A stretch of 59,612 bases of DNA, taken from NCBI GenBank assembly GCA_036794395.1, contig DAIRGS010000004.1, positions 1 through 59,612 of the forward strand, in the 5' to 3' direction. The notes below the pieces were generated by a model, which made no database searches, was not told the DNA's origin, and saw only the letters and a list, made by a program, of their open reading frames with translations. The position numbers and the translations under genes are program-made. Shown in pieces: positions 24,511-32,698 of this stretch. The stretch's first letter is position 1. Every line of letters starts with the position of its first letter. This stretch comes from DASXMX01 sp036794395. GTDB lineage: Bacteria; Planctomycetota; Phycisphaerae; Tepidisphaerales; Tepidisphaeraceae.

Positions 24511-27234
24511 CTAATCGACCTCAAGATCCGTCTCAATTTCTTCCACCCGGTTCTTACCCTTTTTAGCCTTGGGCGAATCGCCATTGCTCTTCGCATGGCC
24601 GTTTTCGCCGGCATTGAGGCTCAGCTCTTCAACCAATCGGGCGGGGACCTCGCCGGTGTTTTTGCACTTGGGGTAGCCTGAGCAGCCCAGGAATTTACCG
24701 CGTTTGCCATTGCGGATGATCATGGGTTTGCCGCACTCATCGCAGTCGATGTCGGTGGCAATGTTGGCGTGGCCATTGCCGTTGGCGGAGGTCACGGGGT
24801 TTTCGCCGGTGATCTTGGCGATCATTTCCTGCGAGCGTGCGGCACCTTCCTTCAGCAGCGGAACGAGAGCTTCAACCTGCTTGCGCTGGTCGCCGTCGAG
24901 CTTGGTCATACTCTTCATGCCGCGGCACTTGGGGAAGTTGGCACAGCCCAGCCACGGCCCGCGTTTGCCATCGCGGAGCAGCAGCACGCCACCGTCTTTT
25001 TCGCACTTGATCGTCGTCGGGATCGGCGGCGTCTTGGGCGGGAGCGGCTTGCCTTCCTTATCCAGGTTGATCAGCGTCGAGCACGACGGCTCGCCCGCTT
25101 CGTTCTTCACCGAGTACCCGCTGCATCCCAGGAATTCGCCGAATCGACCGCGGCGCTTAATCATCTCGCGGCCGCACTTGGGGCACTTGAATTCCGAAAC
25201 CTCGCGCAGCGTCGGCTTGCCCTGCTGGTCCACCGGCTGCGTGCCATCGCATTCCGGATACCCCGTGCAGGAAAGGAAGAACCCGTTCTTACTGATGCGG
25301 TAGACCATCGGCTTGCCGCACTTCGGGCATTTGTATGGCGAAGCCGTGCCACCCGCGTGCTCCAGTGTCTCCAGCGCGTTTTCCACTTCCTTATGGAACG
25401 GGCCATAGAAGTCCGAAAGCAGTTTCACCCAGTCGCTGTGGTTCTCCTCGATCTGATCCAGTTTGCCTTCCATGCCGGCCGTGAACTGTACGTTCATGAT
25501 GTCGGGGAAGGCCTGAATCAGCTTATCGGTGACGATCGATCCCAGCATTGTCGCGTAGAAGCGACGGTCGATCTGCATCACGTATTCGCGATCCTGAATC
25601 GTCTGAATGATGCTCGCATAGGTGCTGGGCCGACCGATCCCTGCCTGCTCGAGCGCCTTGACCAGGCTCGCCTCGGTGTAGCGGGGCGGGGGCTGGGTAA
25701 AGTGCTGTGTCGGTTCAATTTCGATAGGCGTGACCGGCTGCTTTTCCTTCAACTCCGGCAGCAACTGATCCTCACTGCTGACGCCCGCCACTCGCATAAA
25801 TCCATCGAACACCAGCTTGCGCCCGCTGGCACGGAATATCGCTTCCCCGCCTTTGGTTCCCGCGGCAATCGTTACTGAAGTCTGATCGAATTCGGCCGGG
25901 GTCATCTGGCATGAAACGAACTTGTTCCAGATCAATTGATAGAGCTTCCACTCATCGGCGCCGAGCTTGGCCCGTGCCTCCGCCGGTGAATACGCGGCAT
26001 CGGTGGGGCGGATGGCTTCGTGGGCTTCCTGGGCGCTCTTGTTTGAAGACGAATAGGTGTTCGGCTTTTCGGGCAGATACTTGTCTCCGAACTCTTTCTT
26101 GATGTAATCCCGCGCCATCTTCACGGCTTCTGGGGAAAGGTTCGTCGAGTCGGTACGCATATATGTAATGTGTCCCGATTCGTAGAGCGTCTGTGCCAGC
26201 CGCATGGTCCGCTGCGCCCCGTAGCTCAACCGGCTCGAAGCCGACTGCTGGAGCGTGCTGGTGATGAACGGTGCCGTGGGCTTGCTGGTCGTCCGCTTCT
26301 TCTCGATGCCGCGAACTACGAAGTCCGGGCATTTCACCAACCGGCCTTCAAATTCGGTGAGAAACTTTGCCGGCCCTTTGGCGTCGGCGTCTTCAGTCGT
26401 CTTTTCATTGCCGACGACAAATCCCAGAAGTTCAGCCGCCTTCCGCGCCTGATCCTTGTTTGTCGCTTCGAACTTCTTCCCCGCCAGCTCAACCAGCTCG
26501 GCCTGAAAAGCTTCGTGCTCGGCGAGCCATTTTTCCCGCTCGATCTTGGTTCGTTCCCCGTTGCCGGTGTTGGTCAGGAAGTCCACCCACTTGGCGGCCA
26601 GCGCCTGGCAGGTATTGCCGGCGGTTTGGGTGGTAAAGATTCCGCCGATCTTCCAATGCTCGCTGGGGATGAATGCTTCGATCTCACGTTCGCGTTCGAC
26701 AACCAGCCGCACCGCCACGCTCTGCACCCGGCCCGCACTCAGGCCCCGGGCCACCTTGCGCCAAAGCAATGGAGAAATCTCGTATCCCACGATTCGGTCC
26801 AGAATGCGCCGCGCCTGCTGGGCGTTGACGCGATCCATGTCGATCACCATGGGTTTTTTGAATGCCTTCTGGATCTCCGTTTTGGTGATGGCGTTGAAGA
26901 TGACTCGCAACGCCTTGGCGTCGGGGATGTTGAGCGCTTCCTTAAGATGCCACGCGATGGCTTCACCTTCGCGGTCCAAGTCGGTCGCCAGATAGACCTG
27001 GCTGCTTTCCTTGGCGAGCTTTTTCAACTCACTAATGACCTTGCCGCGACTTGCCAGCACTTGGTACTCGGGCTGAAAGGTTTTCAAATCTACGCCCATC
27101 CCGCTGGAGGGAAGATCGCGGACGTGGCCCATGCTGGCCTTTACGATGTAGTCATCGCCAAGGTATTTATTGATCGTCTTGGCCTTTGCCGGCGATTCGA
27201 CGATCACAAGATTTTTGCCGTTCGTCTTTGCCAT
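24511..27234 (-). CDS. topA: DNA topoisomerase I
   Basis: Type IA topoisomerase, 907 residues, relaxing negative supercoils. The Toprim domain starts NLVIVESPAKAKTI and holds ATDLDREGEAIAWHL; the active-site tyrosine is in ITYMRTDST (about residue 359). The cleavage domain carries a lysine-rich insertion (about 210-300). Four C-terminal zinc-ribbon units follow: CPKCGKPMVYR, CPKCGREMIKR, CEKDGGVLLLR and CDECGKPMIIR, each with a later C-x-C pair. The third unit lacks one cysteine (CEKDGG) and probably does not bind zinc fully. ATG 27234; no competing start is better. Monocistronic on the reverse strand, with a repeat at its 3' side. Confidence 0.96.
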   Translation of the reverse strand: MAKTNGKNLVIVESPAKAKTINKYLGDDYIVKASMGHVRDLPSSGMGVDLKTFQPEYQVLASRGKVISELKKLAKESSQVYLATDLDREGEAIAWHLKEALNIPDAKALRVIFNAITKTEIQKAFKKPMVIDMDRVNAQQARRILDRIVGYEISPLLWRKVARGLSAGRVQSVAVRLVVEREREIEAFIPSEHWKIGGIFTTQTAGNTCQALAAKWVDFLTNTGNGERTKIEREKWLAEHEAFQAELVELAGKKFEATNKDQARKAAELLGFVVGNEKTTEDADAKGPAKFLTEFEGRLVKCPDFVVRGIEKKRTTSKPTAPFITSTLQQSASSRLSYGAQRTMRLAQTLYESGHITYMRTDSTNLSPEAVKMARDYIKKEFGDKYLPEKPNTYSSSNKSAQEAHEAIRPTDAAYSPAEARAKLGADEWKLYQLIWNKFVSCQMTPAEFDQTSVTIAAGTKGGEAIFRASGRKLVFDGFMRVAGVSSEDQLLPELKEKQPVTPIEIEPTQHFTQPPPRYTEASLVKALEQAGIGRPSTYASIIQTIQDREYVMQIDRRFYATMLGSIVTDKLIQAFPDIMNVQFTAGMEGKLDQIEENHSDWVKLLSDFYGPFHKEVENALETLEHAGGTASPYKCPKCGKPMVYRISKNGFFLSCTGYPECDGTQPVDQQGKPTLREVSEFKCPKCGREMIKRRGRFGEFLGCSGYSVKNEAGEPSCSTLINLDKEGKPLPPKTPPIPTTIKCEKDGGVLLLRDGKRGPWLGCANFPKCRGMKSMTKLDGDQRKQVEALVPLLKEGAARSQEMIAKITGENPVTSANGNGHANIATDIDCDECGKPMIIRNGKRGKFLGCSGYPKCKNTGEVPARLVEELSLNAGENGHAKSNGDSPKAKKGKNRVEEIETDLEVD

Positions 27235-27649
27235 TTCGTCTCGAGTGAGCTGTGGGCGATAAGTCGTACTTACTGATACGGCCTATCGACCGCCGGCCGA
27301 CTGCCCTTGACGAGTACAACGTTTATTGCGCCTCCCGGGGGGAGGGGGCGGGAGTTTGAACCGCTCCCGTCAACGCTGTCAAGGGCCGATACCCGACCGG
27401 CTTTGCATAATCCTTACGCCTCGTGTGGCTGTCAGTTCAAGCGGCCGGCGATCTTGGCCTGAATTGGTCGATATGTAAGACTATAATTCATAAGTATTTA
27501 TAGAATTAGTGCAGCCGTGTGTGGAATTGATCACAAAGATTTGCAGATCTGGTTCGCTGTCCATCGCGTAAAAATTGAAGGTCCGTAAGTTACGCAGGTG
27601 GCTTGACGGGCATGGTAATGGTTAGCTCGCGGATGGACGTTCAGGCGGA
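27235..27649. other. Intergenic region between topA and an ECF sigma gene
   Basis: 415 bases without a supported gene; the two flanking genes are divergent, so promoters for both must lie here. A G/C-rich hairpin-like run (CTCCCGGGGGGAGGGGGCGG, about 27335-27354) is near the topA side. The stretch 27470-27520 is much more AT-rich than its surroundings and includes TATAAT at 27482-27487 on the plus strand, a possible -10 box, but no convincing -35 box is at normal spacing. Confidence 0.4.
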
Positions 27650-28195
27650 ATGAAATTAAGTCGCGAACAATTTGAAAAGCTCGCTCTTGAGCAATTGGAC
27701 CTGCTTTATCGGGTCGCGCGACGCCTTACGCGCCGAGAAGATCAGGCCGGTGACTTGGTCCAGGAAACCTTCCTGCGGGCGCTGCGCTCGCACAATACCT
27801 TTGATCTTCAGGCGCACGGGATCCGTCCCTGGCTGGTGCGGATCATGCATAACCTGCATTTCAGCCGGTCGGATCGGGAAAAGAAGCAGCCGATGGCAAT
27901 GGAAGCCGCCCCGCTGGAGGCCGCCAGTCCACCGGCCCCCGAGGAAAAGTTCTCGTTCGGGATGGCCGGATTCGAAGGGATGGACGAACGGCTGGTTAAA
28001 GCCCTGAAGCAGGTTCCCGAAGAATACCAGGTTGTTTTGCTGCTGTGGGCAGTCGAGGAGTTTAGTTATAAGGACATTGCCGACTCCCTGGACGTTCCGA
28101 TCGGCACCGTTATGAGTCGTCTGCATCGGGCCCGGCAAAAGCTAAGTCAGCTTCTGCGGGATTTTGCGATTGAAGAAGGTGTGATTCGGGAATAG
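27650..28195 (+). CDS. ECF-type RNA polymerase sigma factor
   Basis: 181 residues. Region 2: LDLLYRVARRLTRREDQAGD then LVQETFLRALRS, followed by IRPWLVRIMHN. Region 4: LKQVPEEYQVVLLLWAVEEFS, YKDIADSLDVPIGTVMSRLHRARQKL, a complete helix-turn-helix. Redirects RNA polymerase to specialised promoters. ATG 27650 follows AGGCGGA closely. The next gene (28291) encodes a likely membrane-anchored partner, the common sigma/anti-sigma layout. The stimulus is not apparent. Confidence 0.9.
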   Translation: MKLSREQFEKLALEQLDLLYRVARRLTRREDQAGDLVQETFLRALRSHNTFDLQAHGIRPWLVRIMHNLHFSRSDREKKQPMAMEAAPLEAASPPAPEEKFSFGMAGFEGMDERLVKALKQVPEEYQVVLLLWAVEEFSYKDIADSLDVPIGTVMSRLHRARQKLSQLLRDFAIEEGVIRE

Positions 28196-28290
28196 AAAAA
28201 GCGACTTGTTGGTTAGGAAGGGTGTCGCCGCCTGCATCGTTTTGGGGCAGAAGTTCATATCTGCTTGTTTTGCAGGGGCTTGAGAGCGTT

Positions 28291-29095
28291 ATGTCCGAGC
28301 AAGAGTTTAAAAGCTTCAATGATCCCGCGCTGAGAGCGGCCGTTCGTCGGGCTTGGTCCGAGGAGCGAGCACCGCAGGAATTGCGTCAACGGATCACCGC
28401 GATGTGCGGGCCGCGAATCACGGCGGGGCGCCGATCTGAGTCGTTTTCCATGCGGATCCGNNNNNNNNNNGATCCGCTCGTCGATGTACCAGCTTGCTGC
28501 CGCGGCGGTCTTTCTTCTGGCGGTGGGGATCGCGTTTGCGAGTTGGACCTCAGGAGGGCGGCAACCCCGCCGCGCACCTCGTGTAATCGCGCTGCCGGTG
28601 GCCATGTCCAATGACCTTTATGCTCGCCATGACGCCGATGCCAAAGCTCCGGAACACCAGTTGGCCGGGATTTCCAAAACCGATTTCAAGCTCATGGGAC
28701 GTCAGCTTCAGAGTCGACTCAATTTCCCGGTACTGGCAGCCAATATTCCCGGGGACGGTTGGAAGTTCCATGGCGCATCGGTCTGCACCGTGGGAAAAAT
28801 CATCACGGCTCATTTGGTGTTCGATCTGCGCAGCAAAGAGTACATTTCTATCTTCTCGATGCCGGCCAGCGAACTGAATGGTTCGGCGCCCGGCTGCGAT
28901 TACAGCGAAGTCACCCCGCACCACGTTATGGCGGGCTTCACCACGCAGATGGGGTTCTATTGTGTTGTGGGCACAAGTGTTGATGAATCCATCACGATCG
29001 AAGAAATCCGCACGATCCGTGATGAGCTCAAGCCCATCATCACCGACGCCCCCACGACGCCCGGCGGGCAACTTGCGTCGATTCTCCCTCATTGA
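28291..29095 (+). CDS. Probable membrane partner (anti-sigma-like), split by N gap
   Basis: A cytoplasmic N-terminal segment (MSEQEFKSFNDPALRAAVRR, then RAPQELRQRITAMC) runs into ten Ns at 28461-28470, after which a different frame continues with one membrane helix (YQLAAAAVFLLAVGIAFASW) and a soluble domain (LQSRLNFPVLAANIPGDGW, HLVFDLRSKEYISIFSMPAS, YCVVGTSVDES). If the two contig ends overlap by their shared GATCCG, the frame closes perfectly (MRI-RSS-MYQ), giving a single product of about 263 residues. Position after an ECF sigma gene, plus one membrane span, suggests an anti-sigma factor, though no zinc-binding H-x3-C-x2-C motif is visible. Confidence 0.65.
28461..28470. other. Assembly gap (10 N)
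   Basis: Ten undetermined bases. The left flank ends GCGGATCCG and the right flank begins GATCCGCTCG, sharing GATCCG. A six-base overlap would replace the gap and restore the reading frame across it, so the gap is probably an artefact of scaffolding and no sequence is missing. Confidence 0.9.
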
Positions 29096-29173
29096 CTCCA
29101 TATAGATGGTGGGCCGTTGCTCGTGTCGCGTTCATCTCCTTGCGACTCGCGTTCGATCGCATAGGATTGGTCC

Positions 29174-30850
29174 ATGGCCAACGAGACTAGCGCGCCACCG
29201 GAGCGCAAAAAGGGGGCGGCGGAAGGAAGCGTCAAGGAGACGATCGAGTCGATTCTTGTCGCGTTTATCCTGGCATTTATCTTTCGCGCGTTTGTTGTTG
29301 AAGCATTCGTCATCCCGACCGGCTCGATGGGCCCAACGTTGATGGGGGCGCACGTGCGCCTCGAGTGCCCGGATTGTGGTTACCGCTTTACCAGTAACTT
29401 CACTTCAAACCTGCCGGACGATACCGACATTCCGTCCTCTTCCCCCTTCGTCGCCGGGACCACTTATCTCTGCCCAAACTGTGGGTACAACATTCCATTC
29501 TCAGGGTTAAGGGAAGTGTATTTTGGGGACCGGATCCTGGTCCTGAAATACCGCTACTTGTTTAGTCAACCGGCACCGTGGGACGTGGTGGTCTTTAAGA
29601 GCCCCTACGAGAAGAAGCCCGAGCCCGACGATCCCAAATACACTGATAATTACATCAAACGTCTGGTAGGGCTGCCGGGGCAGTCGATCGTCATTCTTGA
29701 TGGCGACGTTTATGTAGGGCCGCATGGAGCGAAGCCCGTTGATTTTCACATCCTTCGCAAGCCCCTCTACGCCCAGACCGCATTGTGGCGCGATGTGTTC
29801 GACAACGATTACCTCGCACGGGGATTACGCCGAGAAGAAACCGGCTCGCCGTTTCAGGAGCCCTGGGTAGTCGAATCGGGAAACGGCTGGAAAGGGCCGC
29901 AGGGCGGAGAGGGCTCGTCGGATAATCAGACCGTCAAAGCATCCAGCCGAATCTTCAGGTTCGACAATTCCAAAGGTGAGTCGGCCATTCGATTCGATTC
30001 GACTATCAATCATCTCAACGCGGACATGCTGAGCGATTGGCTGGCTTACGACCAGGGTGGCGCCGCACCGGTGGTCGCGGACCTCAAGCTTAATTTTGTC
30101 TACCAGCGCAATGCCGGTGACGGTCCACTTCGATTGCAGATGACCAAAAGGGGCGAATGTTTTACCGCGGAACTTTCGCCAGGCAAGGTCACACTGACCC
30201 GCCAGAAGGTTGTCGACGGTCAGGGGTTCCGCCTGGGTGATGCGATTTGGAGCGCGCCGATGGAAGCATCGGTTCCGGAGTTGAACGTCATCGGCAAGCC
30301 CGTCGCCGTTGAATTTGAGAATGTCGACTACCGCGTCACGGTTCGCATCAACAGCCGGGATGTGATTAGGACCACCGATCAGGAATATACTCCCGACGTT
30401 TTCGCGCTTTACAAAGAGGCCAGGGCACCGCGCGAGTATGGAAACCAGCGGTCGATCGTGCGAATTGTCGCCGCGAACCAGACGTCCAAGCTGGAACATG
30501 TGCGACTCGCGAAGGACGTTTACTATCTGAATATTGGTGGAAGCCGCTTGGATCCGAACGGTGCGACTTCGCAACTGCCATGGTACGCAACCGTAGATAA
30601 CGTCATGGAACTTGGCCCAGACGAGTATTTCGTGCTGGGTGATAATTCCAAAGTGAGTCTGGATGCGCGGTTCTGGGGCGCGCCGGTGAATTTGCCGCGT
30701 GAGGGCGATTACCACGCCGGGCCGGGTCGCGTGCCGGGCCGCTTCCTGTTGGGCAAGGCGTTTTTCGTGTATTGGCCCGCTGGGTATCGCCCCCCTTCAC
30801 TGTCATTCGGTATTGAACCCGACTTTGGCGACATGCGTTTCATTCGCTGA
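29174..30850 (+). CDS. lepB: Signal peptidase I with inserted domains
   Basis: 558 residues, against roughly 180-320 in most bacteria. One membrane helix (about 25-45) precedes the catalytic serine in PTGSMGPTL (S51); the lysine is in YIKRLVGLPGQ (K162); the GDNS box is near residues 490-493. Two features are unusual: a zinc-ribbon-like insert right after the serine region (CPDC at 65-68, CPNC at 100-103), and about 290 residues between the lysine box and GDNS that include a likely beta-sandwich (SRIFRFDNSKGESAIRF, VTVRINSRDVIRTT). It cleaves signal peptides from exported proteins. The last bases overlap the convergent TPR gene by 11. Confidence 0.9.
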   Translation: MANETSAPPERKKGAAEGSVKETIESILVAFILAFIFRAFVVEAFVIPTGSMGPTLMGAHVRLECPDCGYRFTSNFTSNLPDDTDIPSSSPFVAGTTYLCPNCGYNIPFSGLREVYFGDRILVLKYRYLFSQPAPWDVVVFKSPYEKKPEPDDPKYTDNYIKRLVGLPGQSIVILDGDVYVGPHGAKPVDFHILRKPLYAQTALWRDVFDNDYLARGLRREETGSPFQEPWVVESGNGWKGPQGGEGSSDNQTVKASSRIFRFDNSKGESAIRFDSTINHLNADMLSDWLAYDQGGAAPVVADLKLNFVYQRNAGDGPLRLQMTKRGECFTAELSPGKVTLTRQKVVDGQGFRLGDAIWSAPMEASVPELNVIGKPVAVEFENVDYRVTVRINSRDVIRTTDQEYTPDVFALYKEARAPREYGNQRSIVRIVAANQTSKLEHVRLAKDVYYLNIGGSRLDPNGATSQLPWYATVDNVMELGPDEYFVLGDNSKVSLDARFWGAPVNLPREGDYHAGPGRVPGRFLLGKAFFVYWPAGYRPPSLSFGIEPDFGDMRFIR

Positions 30851-32252
30851 AGGGGTCTCGACCCGGCGATCCAGTAGCAACCTGTGACCCCGCTGTACCG
30901 GACGTCGCGGAAATTTTCCGTAGCGCCTCAATGGCCGGAGTATAACCCGAATCGATGGTCAATGCGCCTTGAAAGTATGTCACAGCTTCAGCCGTTCGTC
31001 CCTGATGCGCGAGCATTAATCCCATGCGGAAATGGGGCGCGGGCGTTCTCTGACCCAATGCGATTGCCCGGCGGCATTGCTCAATACCTTCTGCGTACAG
31101 CCCGCGCTGGGCCAACGCCATGCCCAGCACGCTTAGGATTTCTGGGTCGTTTGGGTTCAATTGAAGGGCGGCAACATATGCCGCCTGCGCTTGTTCAGAT
31201 TGTCCGAGCCGCCGAAGCATTTCGCCTAGATTGTAGTGATAGATTGGCAACCGCGGTTGCAGTGCGACGGCTCGGCGCATGGTGCGGATGGAGTCTTCAT
31301 AAACTCCTAAATCCCATTGAAGCTGCGAGATCCGGTTGTAGACCTCCGGATTATCCGGTTCGATACGCATCACGTAATGCAGGAGCTCTTTGGCCTGCGT
31401 GCGCTTCCCATCACGAAGGCGCTGCCGAGCCAGGTCGAAATACTCCGGAATCGTCTTTCCTTTAGGAACGATTTCCTCATACCGGCCCATCGCTTCTCGA
31501 ACAACTTGCTCGACGCCTGCCTGCCCGTCGCGCTCATATACCCGCGATAGAACCTTGTAATGATCGTTGAACTCAACCCCTCCCGCGCTGTGCCAGACCA
31601 TTTTGGCCAGCAGGGATTTAGAAACCTTGATGTCCTCCTCGAGCTTGCGGCGCTTGTCGGCTTCTTCGGGCGTCATTGCGGCAAGTTCGTAGGTGTCCTC
31701 CGCGGGAATGAAGAGGACCTGAACATATGGATCGCCTTTGCGAAAAATATGCGTCTGACCGGGCTCGGGGATTTTGAAGACGATGAAGATCTTCTTTGGC
31801 CACCATTCGCTTTGAATGTGTCCATACAGGGCGGCAGGCACCGAACCGGTGGTGTCGGCAAAAAAACGGGGATGTGGCTCGGTTCGAAGCACGTAGCCAG
31901 GCGGGGGCCGGAGATCGATCGACGTGGCAAATAAATAATTGACGGGCGGCGCCGGCACCGACAAAGTGAAATCGCTCGATCCGGGCGGGAGGTTGGGCTC
32001 ACTGGCCCGATCCCAGAGAATCTTGATGTTCCCGTTGTTATTAACGATGTGGCACTCAGTCTCATACTGGTAAAGAAGTTCCACCCCGTGCGTCGCCCCT
32101 TCAACGTGCAATGGGCAATGCCACGGCTGCGGCTGCGAACCATTCACCTTTTTTATATCCGGGGATCCGCCCCACCCCGGCAGCGAGACCCGGATGGGGC
32201 GCGGCGCCAGCGCCTTACCTTCGAGGCGATACTTAATTTCCAGCTTGGCCAT
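30840..32252 (-). CDS. DUF6065-like domain fused to TPR array
   Basis: 470 residues from ATG 32252 (AAAAGGT upstream). The first 200 residues resemble DUF6065 in motif order (ETECHIVNNNGNIKILWD, TSIDLRPPPGYVLRTEPHP, HIQSEWWPKKIFIVFKIPEP, GDPYVQVLFIPAED), a family of unknown role. The C-terminal 220 residues form five or so tetratricopeptide repeats (TIPEYFDLARQRLRDGKRTQ, PDNPEVYNRISQLQWDLGVY, LPIYHYNLGEMLRRLGQSEQ, DPEILSVLGMALAQRGLYAE), ending in a low-complexity tail. No signal peptide, so probably cytoplasmic. Its stop overlaps the signal peptidase gene convergently. Confidence 0.75.
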   Translation of the reverse strand: MAKLEIKYRLEGKALAPRPIRVSLPGWGGSPDIKKVNGSQPQPWHCPLHVEGATHGVELLYQYETECHIVNNNGNIKILWDRASEPNLPPGSSDFTLSVPAPPVNYLFATSIDLRPPPGYVLRTEPHPRFFADTTGSVPAALYGHIQSEWWPKKIFIVFKIPEPGQTHIFRKGDPYVQVLFIPAEDTYELAAMTPEEADKRRKLEEDIKVSKSLLAKMVWHSAGGVEFNDHYKVLSRVYERDGQAGVEQVVREAMGRYEEIVPKGKTIPEYFDLARQRLRDGKRTQAKELLHYVMRIEPDNPEVYNRISQLQWDLGVYEDSIRTMRRAVALQPRLPIYHYNLGEMLRRLGQSEQAQAAYVAALQLNPNDPEILSVLGMALAQRGLYAEGIEQCRRAIALGQRTPAPHFRMGLMLAHQGRTAEAVTYFQGALTIDSGYTPAIEALRKISATSGTAGSQVATGSPGRDPFSE

Positions 32253-32419
32253 GCACAACGACCTTTTCCGCTGCCACTCCGGGACGTGAATGCGCTCAGT
32301 ATAATAATTGTGCGCCAAAGCACACCAAAGCCGCGAGGCACTTTGCAGAGAGTTCCTGCGCTCGGTTATAAAGCCCAGGCGTGATGTGCTCCAGAGTCAC
32401 CCTTTCTGGGAGAACTTCC

Positions 32420-32554
32420 ATGCGATTCGACAGCAACATGTTTACAGGTAAGACGCCCCGTGTTGAAACGCTCGAAGCCCGGCAAATAATGGCCGCTCAT
32501 TTTAAGGACGGAATCGATAATTGGTCGGTAACGATCAACAGCTCGAAGAAGTAA
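32420..32554 (+). CDS. LEPR-like motif micro-protein
   Basis: 44 codons: MRFDSNMFTGKTPRVETLEA then RQIMAAHFKDGIDNWSVTIN and SSKK, stop. The stretch VETLEARQIMAA matches the N-terminal LEPR-type motif (usually L-E-P-R-x-L-L-A) that planctomycetes put at the start of very large secreted or surface proteins. GGGAG lies eight bases before the ATG. Here the frame ends after 44 residues, so it is either a free short peptide or the stub of a lost surface protein. It lies between the TPR gene (divergent) and an ECF sigma gene (same strand). Confidence 0.5.
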   Translation: MRFDSNMFTGKTPRVETLEARQIMAAHFKDGIDNWSVTINSSKK

Positions 32555-32698
32555 GCGGAATTCAGACCTGCGCCAGCCGTCCCGTCGATGTCGCCCGGAT
32601 TGAACATGGATGATTCCGATCGCTCAGACAATTCCATTATCCATGGATGGCGCGGGCGTCGCGATGCGATTTGTCCGCTTTTCACGCCAGCGGAGATT

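Noticed and set aside
24769..25878. Long plus-strand frame (369 codons), and another at 26170-27276
   Set aside because: Both are opposite topA and read its codons backwards; the topA frame has catalytic and zinc motifs.
27459..27487. Sigma-70 promoter with TATAAT
   Set aside because: The -10 box is good but no -35 box sits 15-19 bases upstream, so it is only mentioned within the intergenic entry.
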